DNA of 10,989 nt, taken from the NCBI GenBank assembly GCA_030017815.1, contig JASEGX010000072.1:1-10989 (forward strand), given 5' to 3'. Positions 1 through 5,339 of the stretch are shown in pieces. The notes under the pieces were generated by a model that had not been told where the DNA came from, made no database searches, and saw only the letters and a program-made list of their open reading frames with translations. The stretch comes from Thermodesulfobacteriota bacterium (GTDB taxonomy: Bacteria; Desulfobacterota; QYQD01). Within the stretch, counting starts at the first letter, position 1. Every line of letters starts with the position of its first letter. A program made the translations under genes and the position numbers.

Positions 1-694
1 CTGCCTCTGCCCTGGCTGCTGTAATCTTCTGCTCTGCCTCTATCTTTATCCTATCCAGGTCTCTTTTTGCCTTTAGTGCGAGCTGTTCTGCTGTCTGCTT
101 TGACTCAATGGCTTCCATAAATATCTTGGAGAAGCTGAAACCCACGATAGAGAATGCATCAACTGCTATGTTGTGCGCAAGGAGCCTTTCAGTAAGGGAC
201 AGTTTCATTGCATCGCTTACCGCTGGCCTCTTTGTAATAAGCTCTTCTGCTGTATACTTGGCTGTCACAGCCTTTACCACCTCCAGCACGGCAGGGTCTA
301 TGATTCGCTCTTTAAAGTGTATGCCGATGGACTGATAGACAATATTTGCCTTGTCTGGAATTATATGATAGTTAATCGCAACAGTAGAGCTTACATCCTG
401 AAGGTCAGCCGAGGCGGCCGCAGCATCTGTCTCTGCTTTCTGCACCTTGACATCCACCCGGATAATCTCCTGCATTATAGGTACCCTGAAATGTAGTCCT
501 TCATCTAACACCTTATTCTGAACAGCACCAAAATTAAGGACAATACCTCTTTCACCCGCCCCAATCTGAACCCATGGATTTAAAAACAGGAAAAACACCA
601 GAATTGCTCCAATAATCAGCGCCAGCCTCATAGGTCCTTTCTTCATCGCAGACTGCATTGCCTCCTTAGCCCTGTAAACATCTTGTTCATCCAT
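1..694 (-). CDS. Prohibitin-family SPFH domain membrane protein (C-terminus beyond the window edge)
   Basis: 231 codons are visible and the frame is still open at base 1, so the C-terminus is missing. It starts at ATG 694, preceded by a strong AAGGAGG. Residues 1-20 are polar and charged, and about 22-40 form one transmembrane segment. An SPFH/band-7 domain follows (about 43-200), with the prohibitin-like stretches GERGIVLNFGAV (48-59) and ERIIDPAVLEVVKAVTAKYT (129-148). From about 195 (EAIESKQTAEQLALKAKRDL) the sequence becomes a charged heptad-like helix, the usual prohibitin coiled coil. Family members form large membrane-anchored rings or scaffolds and often modulate FtsH-type proteolysis. 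No protease partner is visible here, so the specific role is unknown. The residue pattern is closer to prohibitin than to HflK/HflC or flotillin. Family assignment is firm. Confidence 0.9.
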   Translation of the reverse strand, partial: MDEQDVYRAKEAMQSAMKKGPMRLALIIGAILVFFLFLNPWVQIGAGERGIVLNFGAVQNKVLDEGLHFRVPIMQEIIRVDVKVQKAETDAAAASADLQDVSSTVAINYHIIPDKANIVYQSIGIHFKERIIDPAVLEVVKAVTAKYTAEELITKRPAVSDAMKLSLTERLLAHNIAVDAFSIVGFSFSKIFMEAIESKQTAEQLALKAKRDLDRIKIEAEQKITAARAEA

Positions 695-719
695 TATACT
701 ACCTCCTTTTTAATTTAGA

Positions 720-734
720 GGCTGCTTAGCAGCC
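720..734. other. Perfect 6-bp hairpin in the leader of the prohibitin gene
   Basis: GGCTGC, loop TTA, GCAGCC. It lies about 25 nt upstream of the prohibitin start codon, read on the minus strand. No T-tract follows on that strand, so a terminator is unlikely. It could be a small leader structure or chance. Confidence 0.35.
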
Positions 735-849
735 GCTTTAACAAAGTACCTTATTGTTTTCGCCATCCCTTTTCCTCTCTTATACCCCAGTTCAATGAGG
801 AAGTGCAACACTTGGAGAAATGGCCTTATGGCTGGTACTCTGGGTGGAT

Positions 850-912
850 ATGGGAAAAAAATACAGGCACATCAGTCTTGAAGAGAGGGACAGGATAGCG
901 GAGATGAAGTCG
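850..912 (+). pseudogene. Remnant of an IS30-family transposase N-terminus
   Basis: From ATG 850 the frame reads MGKKYRHISLEERDRIAEMK, which matches the start of IS30-family transposases (a K-Y-x-x-x-S/T-x-E-E-R-x-x-I pattern at the beginning of the N-terminal helix-turn-helix). After about 21 codons the resemblance ends: the frame continues as Arg-rich sequence with no HTH completion and no DDE domain, and then runs antisense through the next gene. The full transposase would exceed 300 residues, so nearly all of it is gone. Just upstream, AAGTGCAACACTT (801-813) is a short palindromic sequence that could be part of the element's terminal inverted repeat, but no second end was found. This is a dead insertion scar. 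The call rests on a short stretch, so certainty is moderate. Confidence 0.5.
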
Positions 913-977
913 TTGCGGCACAGACGAAGCCGCAAGGTTTGTGGTTTTCCGTTTGTGCCGTTGTTATCTGCCGTTGG

Positions 978-1460
978 TCATGCATCTATTTTGATATTAT
1001 CTCCTTTTTGCTTTGCAAAAAAGGCATTTAACCCTGCTGCTGAAAGATTTAATAAAAATGTCAACCAGAAACCGAAGGTATATTCAAGCTGTACCATACC
1101 TCCAGTCTGTTTAAGTACGTCATTATCCATCTTTGATTTGAGCAGTAAAAGCATAACAGCTCCAATGCCACCAATGATAGCTGTTACAATAGGACTCTTT
1201 TTAGTTTTCAAAAGGCTCAAACCTAACCCAACAATTACGGATAAAAAGGCGAAAATTGCCAGCGGTTCTCCTTTTAACTTTTGAGTTTGCTTTTGTTCAA
1301 ACATCCCAGGTTGTTTAATGGTCGTGCCTGTAACCAATTGAATCCCGGTGAAACTGGCAACTCTCTGCCCACCGCAAGAAACATTGACAAATGGCAGGAA
1401 GAAACAGATTAAAGCAACTCCAAAGATAGCCGGTGAAATTTTCCTAAGCCCACTTTCCAT
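978..1460 (-). CDS. Four-helix integral membrane protein, function unknown
   Basis: 160 residues from ATG 1460, with GAGGAG five bases upstream. Hydrophobic segments lie at about 9-25, 66-84, 89-108 and 126-148, giving a predicted four-helix inner-membrane protein. A polar loop between helices 1 and 2 contains VSCGGQRVASFTGIQLVTG (27-45). Small membrane proteins with an N-terminal F-L-P-F/W-x-x-V-S-C-G-G pattern and a following T-G-I-Q-L-V-T-G element are familiar as uncharacterised bacterial proteins, but I know no assigned function. There is a single Cys (29) and no enzymatic motif. The tail (149-160) is charged. The stop lies next to the repeat motif at 965-976. The gene appears to stand alone, with its own ribosome binding site and gaps on both sides. 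Confidence 0.75.
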   Translation of the reverse strand: MESGLRKISPAIFGVALICFFLPFVNVSCGGQRVASFTGIQLVTGTTIKQPGMFEQKQTQKLKGEPLAIFAFLSVIVGLGLSLLKTKKSPIVTAIIGGIGAVMLLLLKSKMDNDVLKQTGGMVQLEYTFGFWLTFLLNLSAAGLNAFFAKQKGDNIKIDA

Positions 1461-1546
1461 GATACTCCTCGTTTATCATGTTTTAATGACCAATGGCGTA
1501 TAACGGACCGGCAGGGCTTTTCACTAACCCTCCTAAAGCCTAATTT

Positions 1547-1626
1547 TTCGATTATTACTCCCTTCCCTATCGGGAAGCATCCCGAAGCCTGCCGAGCGAG
1601 CGGAGCGAGCGATGTCCTGCCTATCG
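1547..1626. repeat. Dispersed intergenic repeat, family 1, copy A
   Basis: Shares most of its length with copy B (3113-3184): the block beginning TTCGATTATTACTCCC, a small hairpin CGGGA-AGCA-TCCCG, then GAAGCCTGCCG. Copy A carries an extra AGCGAGCGG unit relative to B. Its last 22 bases (1604-1625) are identical to copy C (3871-3892). The rest of this intergenic stretch (1461-1716) contains no gene that I can support. Confidence 0.8.
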
Positions 1627-1650
1627 TTTCGAGTGTTTGAGAAGGGCGAG

Positions 1651-1699
1651 ACCTTTGGGTGTCAACCTCAAGCACTCTACTATCTGCCGTTGCGGACAA
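1651..1699. repeat. Dispersed intergenic repeat, family 2, copy D
   Basis: A roughly 48-base block matching copy E (2321-2369) with only a few substitutions. Both include AACCTCAAGCACTCT, then a T-A-T-C-T-G core and CGCGGACAA or TGCGGACAA. It lies immediately 3' of the MazF-like toxin gene. The core TATCTGCCGTTG also occurs beside the 3' end of the membrane protein gene (965-976). Confidence 0.75.
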
Positions 1700-1716
1700 A
1701 TAATGAAGCGCCCTTT

Positions 1717-2049
1717 TTATCCTCGGATTATTTCAACTACTTTTTCAATAATTTCATTAAGCTTTTCTATTTTAAGATTGCCGACTTTATATAGGACAAT
1801 ATGACTATCCGCTGTAAATATGCGGTTAGGTCTCACATTACTTGTTTGTTTCAGACTCCCTGTTTCAAAGTCTTTATCATCAAGTGAAATTGCATAACTG
1901 TCTTTGACGGATTGACTTGTTATCTGGCAAAGGATCAGATCATCGCCTTCTATTTTTGAAACAACTAAAGCAGGGCGCCTTTTGGACTGGGTTAGGTCAG
2001 AAAAGGGGAATGGAACAACGACAACATCACCTTTTATAAATTTTGCCAT
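1717..2049 (-). CDS. PemK/MazF-type mRNA interferase toxin
   Basis: 110 residues from ATG 2049, the usual length for the family. The N-terminus reads KGDVVVVPFPFSDLTQSKRRP (6-26) followed by ALVVS, the diagnostic PemK/MazF signature: a G-D-V/I strand, P-F-P-F-S-D loop and K-x-R-P-A-L-V-V. The conserved catalytic Arg corresponds to R25, and the second conserved polar position to T44 in LCQITSQ (40-46). Family members are ribosome-independent endoribonucleases that cut mRNA at short single-stranded sequences and are neutralised by a co-encoded antitoxin. The start overlaps the end of the antitoxin gene by 16 nt, so translation is probably coupled and the antitoxin is made first. All signature residues look intact, so the toxin is likely functional. 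Cleavage specificity cannot be read from the sequence. Confidence 0.93.
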   Translation of the reverse strand: MAKFIKGDVVVVPFPFSDLTQSKRRPALVVSKIEGDDLILCQITSQSVKDSYAISLDDKDFETGSLKQTSNVRPNRIFTADSHIVLYKVGNLKIEKLNEIIEKVVEIIRG

Positions 2050-2228
2050 GCCTCATCCTCTTCTGGCTTAAGCCAATCTTTTTTGAGAGAAGATTCACTT
2101 GCAATAGCAGTATCGAACCTTTCCTTAATTAACTTTGTCTTTAGGAAATGAACAAAATCCAGCACCTCATCAAGAAAAGACTCCGGGACTTGCTCGATTT
2201 CATCTATAAGCAGTTCCTTTTTACTCAT
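2034..2228 (-). CDS. DUF2281-like antitoxin of the PemK/MazF-type toxin
   Basis: 64 residues from ATG 2228, which has AAAGGAGGG about five bases upstream. An ATG further upstream (2249) would add MNKRREP, but the ribosome binding site would then lie inside the gene, so I reject it. The sequence ELLIDEIEQVPESFLDEVLD followed by FVHFLKTKL is the short helical DUF2281-type pattern (L-x-x-E-I-x-x-x-P-x-x-x-x-x-E-V-L-D-F-x-x-F-L-K), common in small antitoxins. The C-terminal half is charged and ends LKPEEDEAWQNL, probably the flexible toxin-binding part that fills the MazF active site. It precedes and overlaps the toxin gene, the typical antitoxin-first order. Such antitoxins usually autorepress their promoter with the toxin. 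No operator palindrome is obvious, and this N-terminus lacks a clear ribbon-helix-helix or AbrB fold. Confidence 0.85.
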   Translation of the reverse strand: MSKKELLIDEIEQVPESFLDEVLDFVHFLKTKLIKERFDTAIASESSLKKDWLKPEEDEAWQNL

Positions 2229-2258
2229 GGGTTCCCTCCTTTTATTCATTCTAAATCA

Positions 2259-2267
2259 ATTATACCA
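2259..2267 (-). promoter_or_regulatory. Extended -10 promoter candidate for the toxin-antitoxin operon
   Basis: Read on the minus strand this is TGGTATAAT, a perfect -10 with the TGn extension. It sits 30 nt upstream of the antitoxin start codon, which would give a leader of about 24 nt holding the Shine-Dalgarno. No good -35 stands 17 nt upstream, as is tolerated for extended -10 promoters. Confidence 0.55.
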
Positions 2268-2320
2268 AATTCAACTTTATTATTTTACGGTTATTTGTTT
2301 AGCCGTCTGTTGTAGGCCAA

Positions 2321-2369
2321 GCCCTTGGTGTTAACCTCAAGCACTCTGCTATCTGTCGTCGCGGACAAC
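2321..2369. repeat. Dispersed intergenic repeat, family 2, copy E
   Basis: Second copy of the block at 1651-1699, with the same orientation. It lies in the gap between the toxin-antitoxin promoter and the 3' end of the membrane-anchored protein gene. It begins with a small palindrome, CCAAGCCCTTGG (2318-2329). Nothing else in 2268-2472 looks coding; 2370-2472 is AT-rich and without recognisable features. Confidence 0.75.
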
Positions 2370-2472
2370 GAGAAACTTATAAATTTATGGATGTTCCTCG
2401 TCTCCATAGAATATCAATAAGTTGTCCTTTTATTTTCTCTTCATTTCGTTTTGTCCTGTAAAAAAGTGGTTT

Positions 2473-3036
2473 TTAAAGGTCCCCTCTATGAGTTTTTATT
2501 AGTGTGATGTTTCTTAAAACCGCTAATAATCTATCATCCCTACGCAGCATGTGATACTCAGGATATTCTCTATCCGTGACTACGGCATAGATTTCATAAG
2601 TGTTCTTAAGCCCAGGCGGGTCATTTATTTCGCCAAGGTAACAGTTCCCGGAATAGTCGACTTTGGGGTGTCTCATTAAACCTAATCCAACGGATTCACC
2701 GGTGGGTTGAATATATTCCTTGCCCTTATCCTTTACGACTAGATAAACAAATAGCCCTTCGGCATTCAAAACTTCCCCTTTTACAATAATTTTAAATGGA
2801 GCAGCATTGTTCTTTACTGGTCTTCCCTTTACATCAGATATCTCGGATATACTGATAGATGGGGCATTTCGAGGCGGTGGATTTGTGTTTTCGGATACCT
2901 CCGCGTGATTTGAAGGTGAGACCGCTTTTTTGTCAGGGGGCCTGGATTTTATCGTAGCATACGCACCTATGAGAGCGACCAAGATCGTCACGACTACCCA
3001 TATCGGCCAAGGGGTTCCACCGTTATCTTTTGCCAC
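2473..3036 (-). CDS. Membrane-anchored protein with an extracytoplasmic domain, function unknown
   Basis: 187 residues from a GTG start at 3036, supported by AAGGAGG seven to eight bases upstream. Residues 11-29 (PIWVVVTILVALIGAYATI) form one transmembrane anchor after a short N-terminus, predicting a type II topology with the rest outside the cytoplasm. Residues 30-57 are a Pro/Ser/Asn-rich linker. From about 60 the sequence alternates hydrophobic and polar residues (SISISEISDVKG, FKIIVKGEVL, GLFVYLVVKD, TYEIYAVVTD), suggesting a compact beta-sandwich. IQPTGESVG (109-117) and GNCYLGE (130-136) look like family-specific loops. I know this kind of domain only from uncharacterised proteins and cannot name it. 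There are no catalytic motifs and a single Cys. It has its own ribosome binding site and gaps on both sides. Confidence 0.7.
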   Translation of the reverse strand: MAKDNGGTPWPIWVVVTILVALIGAYATIKSRPPDKKAVSPSNHAEVSENTNPPPRNAPSISISEISDVKGRPVKNNAAPFKIIVKGEVLNAEGLFVYLVVKDKGKEYIQPTGESVGLGLMRHPKVDYSGNCYLGEINDPPGLKNTYEIYAVVTDREYPEYHMLRRDDRLLAVLRNITLIKTHRGDL

Positions 3037-3112
3037 TCTCGCGCCTCCTTATTTGGTCAAGTCCCTCTTTGTCTGTAAAAGCGTGCCATCCCGTAATATG
3101 GGACGGTAATTC

Positions 3113-3184
3113 TTCGATTATTACTCCCCTCCCTACAGGGAAGCATCCCGAAGCCTGCCGGGCGAGCGATGTGCTGCCCATCGG
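3113..3184. repeat. Dispersed intergenic repeat, family 1, copy B
   Basis: Matches copy A (1547-1626) in the same orientation: TTCGATTATTACTCCC, the GGGA-AGCA-TCCC hairpin, GAAGCCTGCCG, then one GCGAGCGATGT unit where A has two. It runs directly into the large imperfect palindrome at 3179-3260. Confidence 0.8.
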
Positions 3185-3260
3185 TCACGGCGCATACGCG
3201 CCACAATATCGTAGCGGGGTTTTGAAATTGCGCGTGGCGGAGCGAAAGTATGCGCCGATG
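3179..3260. repeat. Long imperfect palindrome with three nested arms
   Basis: The arms pair from outside inwards. CATCGG (3179-3184) pairs with CCGATG (3255-3260), CGCATAC (3191-3197) with GTATGCG (3248-3254), and CGCCAC (3199-3204) with GTGGCG (3234-3239). That is 19 pairs with unequal bulges: 6 nt and 1 nt on the left, 8 nt on the right. The central loop is 29 nt. GTTATAC follows directly at the right end (3260-3266). No T-tract is present, so it is not a typical terminator. It fills the gap between two minus-strand genes. The bulged palindrome recalls an integron attC site, but the fit to the core consensus is poor. Confidence 0.65.
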
Positions 3261-3288
3261 TTATACGAGGGGGCAGAGCGCATAATTC

Positions 3289-3837
3289 TCATTCAATTTT
3301 TAACAAATCCCTTTTCAATTCCAGCACTTCTCTCTTCTTTTTAGACGCATGAATTACTTCTGGTAGATTTAAAATTGATTTATCGTTAATCATATTTATC
3401 ACCTTGTCGCAGGCAGATCGAAAATCATCGTAAGAGTTCTCAGCCATTAAGAATAAACGTTCGTTGCCCATTGACCTATATTTGTTCAAATGTACATATT
3501 TAGCAGAATCATTTGCTCTTTCGCCAAGTATTAATTTGTCAACCGGAATTACGACGTGAAGCATTCCACATCTCAAATTAGAATAAAGGTTAAAGGGCTC
3601 CGCCCTCTGAGCATAATTGTGATATCTCGGATCAAAAAATCTGATGAGTGCGTCGTTAAACCTATCTTCACTGTGTCCTCCCTCATTCAAGTCATATCTG
3701 TCACATAGCGCTCCCAAAAATTCAATACCACCAGAAATTAATCCAAAAGAAAGATAGGTATGTTTCCATTCGTACGCCTGTTGAATTCTTCGGATTTCTT
3801 CTTTGAGAACGTGATTGATAAATTCGACTACATTCAT
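3289..3837 (-). CDS. Uncharacterised soluble protein with an RX4H motif (possibly HEPN-like)
   Basis: 182 residues from ATG 3837, with AAGGAGGT just upstream. No signal peptide or membrane helix. The sequence looks largely helical: an N-terminal helix (1-22), a conserved-looking segment YLSFGLISGGIEFLGALCDR (28-47), an acidic/His loop (50-60), a segment with RFFDPRYHNYA (66-76), and LYSNLRCGMLHVVIP (84-98). The last stretch contains R89-C-G-M-L-H94, which fits the R-X4-6-H motif of HEPN-type ribonucleases, where it lies between helices and forms the active site. Many HEPN proteins belong to toxin-antitoxin or defence systems. I see no nucleotidyltransferase (MNT) partner next to it, and one short motif is weak proof, so the functional label is tentative. 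The C-terminus is Lys/Glu-rich. Confidence 0.7.
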   Translation of the reverse strand: MNVVEFINHVLKEEIRRIQQAYEWKHTYLSFGLISGGIEFLGALCDRYDLNEGGHSEDRFNDALIRFFDPRYHNYAQRAEPFNLYSNLRCGMLHVVIPVDKLILGERANDSAKYVHLNKYRSMGNERLFLMAENSYDDFRSACDKVINMINDKSILNLPEVIHASKKKREVLELKRDLLKIE

Positions 3838-4164
3838 AGGACCTCCTTGCGCTCCGCCTCTCGCCTACCAAGCGAGCGATGTCCTGCCTATCTCATTTGT
3901 ATCCTCACTCAGAGTGCGGATATGATCCTATTTTGGAGATAATATCAACACCTGTCGGATATTCTACTTCCGTCCTCGGCCCGCCGTAGGCGAGCTGGCC
4001 GAAGTGCCGGAATCTACCCCCTGACAAATGTATTGCCGATCTCTGTTACGGCCCTCATATCTTCGCCGTATGCATCGGAATTGTCAAATGTTTTCTATAG
4101 CATGCATGATATTGGATTTGGCATGGCATTTAACTTTTTCTCTCCGCCGCCGATACTTTCCATT
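3838..4164. other. Divergent intergenic region between the accessory array and radC
   Basis: About 327 nt between a minus-strand gene and the plus-strand radC. It holds repeat copy C and a GC-rich bulged hairpin at 3976-4002 (TCGGCC and CGCC paired with GGCG and GGCCGA). Beyond that it holds AT-rich sequence that reads openly into radC from a TTG at 4033 but does not look like radC protein. Base composition shifts here from AT-rich to GC-rich. No convincing promoter was found. Confidence 0.5.
3871..3892. repeat. Dispersed intergenic repeat, family 1, partial copy C
   Basis: 22 bases (AGCGAGCGATGTCCTGCC plus TATC) identical to the end of copy A at 1604-1625. The upstream TTCGATTATT part is absent, so this is a truncated copy or the mobile core of the family. 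Confidence 0.7.
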
Positions 4165-4848
4165 GTGAAGGGTGCGAAAGAAGACGTTATTGGTCATCGC
4201 GAGCGGCTGAAGGAACGCTATCTTAAGAATGGCGCGGCCGGGCTTCAGGTCTATGAGGTACTGGAACTCCTCCTGACCTATGCCATTGCCCGCCGCGATG
4301 TCAAACCTCTGGCCAAGAAATTGCTAAAAGAATTTAAATCCTTTCGGGGTGTCCTCAGCGCCGCACCGGATGAGATCCAGACAGTCAGCGGCCTTAGCCA
4401 ACATACCGCCATCTTATTAAAACTGGTCCGAGACTGCTCGGACCTTTACTTAAAAGAAGAAGTCCTGAGAAAGGAGACTATTTCTTCGCCCCAGGCGCTT
4501 ATCGATTATTGCCGTTCGGCCATGGCCGGTCTCAAAAACGAGTATTTTCGCTGCCTGTTTCTCAACACCAAAAACAAGGTGCTGGCCGATGAAATAATCC
4601 AGGAAGGCACCATCAGTCAGGCCGTGGTCTATCCCCGCAAGGTAATAGAAAGGGCTATCTACCATAAGGCGACTGCCTTGATCTTCGTACACAACCACCC
4701 CAGCGGTGACGTGAAACCCTCCACTGAAGACCTGTCCCTGACGGAGACTTTAAAGAAGGCGGCTGCGGCCGTAGGCATTGCCGTCCACGACCACTTAATC
4801 GTAGGCGAAGAAGGGCATTTTAGCTTTCGGGAAAAGGGCTTGCTATAA
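4165..4848 (+). CDS. radC: RadC family JAB/MPN-domain protein (UPF0758)
   Basis: From GTG 4165 the product is 227 residues, the normal RadC length, and begins nine residues before GHRERLKERYLKNG, where family members begin. ATG codons at 4102 and 4123 would add 14-21 unrelated residues, and a TTG at 4033 would add 44. None has a good ribosome binding site, so the start is uncertain. Order of parts: N-terminal helical region with helix-hairpin-helix character (about 8-95 from the GTG; LLTYAIARRDVKPLAKKLL), then the JAB/MPN metallo-domain. The metal motif H-N-H-P-S-G-x4-S-x2-D (HNHPSGDVKPSTED) is intact, with an upstream conserved Glu in QEGTISQ. RadC was once linked to DNA repair, but that role is disputed and its substrate is unknown. 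It lies 53 nt before hypA and may not be functionally related to it. Confidence 0.92.
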   Translation: MKGAKEDVIGHRERLKERYLKNGAAGLQVYEVLELLLTYAIARRDVKPLAKKLLKEFKSFRGVLSAAPDEIQTVSGLSQHTAILLKLVRDCSDLYLKEEVLRKETISSPQALIDYCRSAMAGLKNEYFRCLFLNTKNKVLADEIIQEGTISQAVVYPRKVIERAIYHKATALIFVHNHPSGDVKPSTEDLSLTETLKKAAAAVGIAVHDHLIVGEEGHFSFREKGLL

Positions 4849-4901
4849 TCTTCCCTTTGACGCTAAGATAATCGGTATGTTAAAGATGTGCGAAATTACA
4901 C

Positions 4902-5246
4902 ATGCATGAACTATCCATAGCCCAGGGTATCCTCGACATCATCCGGGACGAGGCAGAAAAAAACTCTATTGAACGCATATCTGCGGTAAGGCTTAAACTG
5001 GGCAAGTTGACCGCCGTCGAACCCTCTTCCCTTTCTTTTTGTTTTGAACTGATTACCAAAGGAACTCTGGCTGAAGGGGCAAGATTAGAGATAGAGACCG
5101 TCCCTATTACCGGCCGCTGCGCCCAATGTGGAAGGGAATTTACGTTAGAAGACCCTTTCTGTAACTGTCCTGTTTGCCAGGGTCTTAAGATCGACATCCT
5201 CACCGGTCGCGAATTTTACATTTGCGAGATTGAAACCGATGATTAG
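4902..5246 (+). CDS. hypA: [NiFe]-hydrogenase maturation nickel chaperone HypA
   Basis: 114 residues, the standard HypA length. It opens with MHELSIAQGI; His2 with the preceding N-terminal amine is the known nickel-binding site, and this fixes the start at ATG 4902 even though the upstream Shine-Dalgarno is weak. The zinc site is CAQC (73-76) and CPVC (89-92), the two CxxC pairs of the family; C87 is an additional cysteine. HypA receives or delivers Ni(II) with HypB during late maturation of the hydrogenase large subunit, after the Fe(CN)2CO unit is in place. It is the first hyp gene here, 53 nt after radC and 93 nt before hypB. No clear promoter was found upstream. Identity is firm. Confidence 0.97.
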   Translation: MHELSIAQGILDIIRDEAEKNSIERISAVRLKLGKLTAVEPSSLSFCFELITKGTLAEGARLEIETVPITGRCAQCGREFTLEDPFCNCPVCQGLKIDILTGREFYICEIETDD

Positions 5247-5283
5247 AATACAAACAGTTATAAGTTTTTAATTTAAAATCCTG

Positions 5284-5310
5284 GTAATCAGCGTTCATCT
5301 GCGTCCTAAA
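5284..5310. repeat. Possible dispersed repeat in the hypA-hypB gap
   Basis: The stretch containing AATCAGCGTTCATCTGCGTCC resembles a short intergenic sequence (reverse complement GGACGCAGATGAACGC followed by TGATT) that recurs in many environmental bacterial genomes. Only one copy is in this window, so the claim rests on general recall. It occupies most of the otherwise featureless 93-nt gap. Confidence 0.4.
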
Positions 5311-5339
5311 TTATACGAGCAGCGAAAGGAGATTAATCT

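Larger units (their letters stand above)
695..977. other. Intergenic stretch with IS remnant, hairpin and repeat motif
   Basis: This 283-nt gap holds the prohibitin leader and its hairpin, the IS30 scar, an inverted repeat TTGCGGC / GCCGCAA (913-919 / 929-935), and the motif TATCTGCCGTTG (965-976). That motif recurs at 1681-1692 and, with two changes, at 2350-2361. The inverted repeat has no adjacent T-tract. No intact gene was found here. Confidence 0.5.

Noticed and set aside
1409..1699. Minus-strand frame of 96 codons in the gap after the toxin gene
   Set aside because: It runs through repeat copies A and D and the start of the neighbouring gene. Its Arg/Ser-rich composition is typical of repeat read-through.
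1498..1699. Full attC site 3' of the toxin gene
   Set aside because: A GTTATACG-type end and a GCAACGGCAG-type end exist on the minus strand, but they lie about 195 nt apart with repeat copy A between them and pair poorly. This is longer than usual attC sites.
4014..4094. Short minus-strand open stretch opposite the radC 5' extension (contains DAYGEDMRAVTEIGNTFVRG)
   Set aside because: It looks protein-like, but it is only 26 codons between stops, with no start, no ribosome binding site and no family that I recognise. It could be a decayed gene end, but this cannot be supported.
4033..4164. TTG-initiated N-terminal extension of RadC
   Set aside because: The 44 extra residues resemble nothing in RadC, there is no Shine-Dalgarno, and the family length and start fit GTG 4165.
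4857..4885. Sigma-70 promoter upstream of hypA (TTGACG with a downstream TATGTT)
   Set aside because: The spacing is only 13 nt and no alternative -10 at 16-18 nt is convincing.
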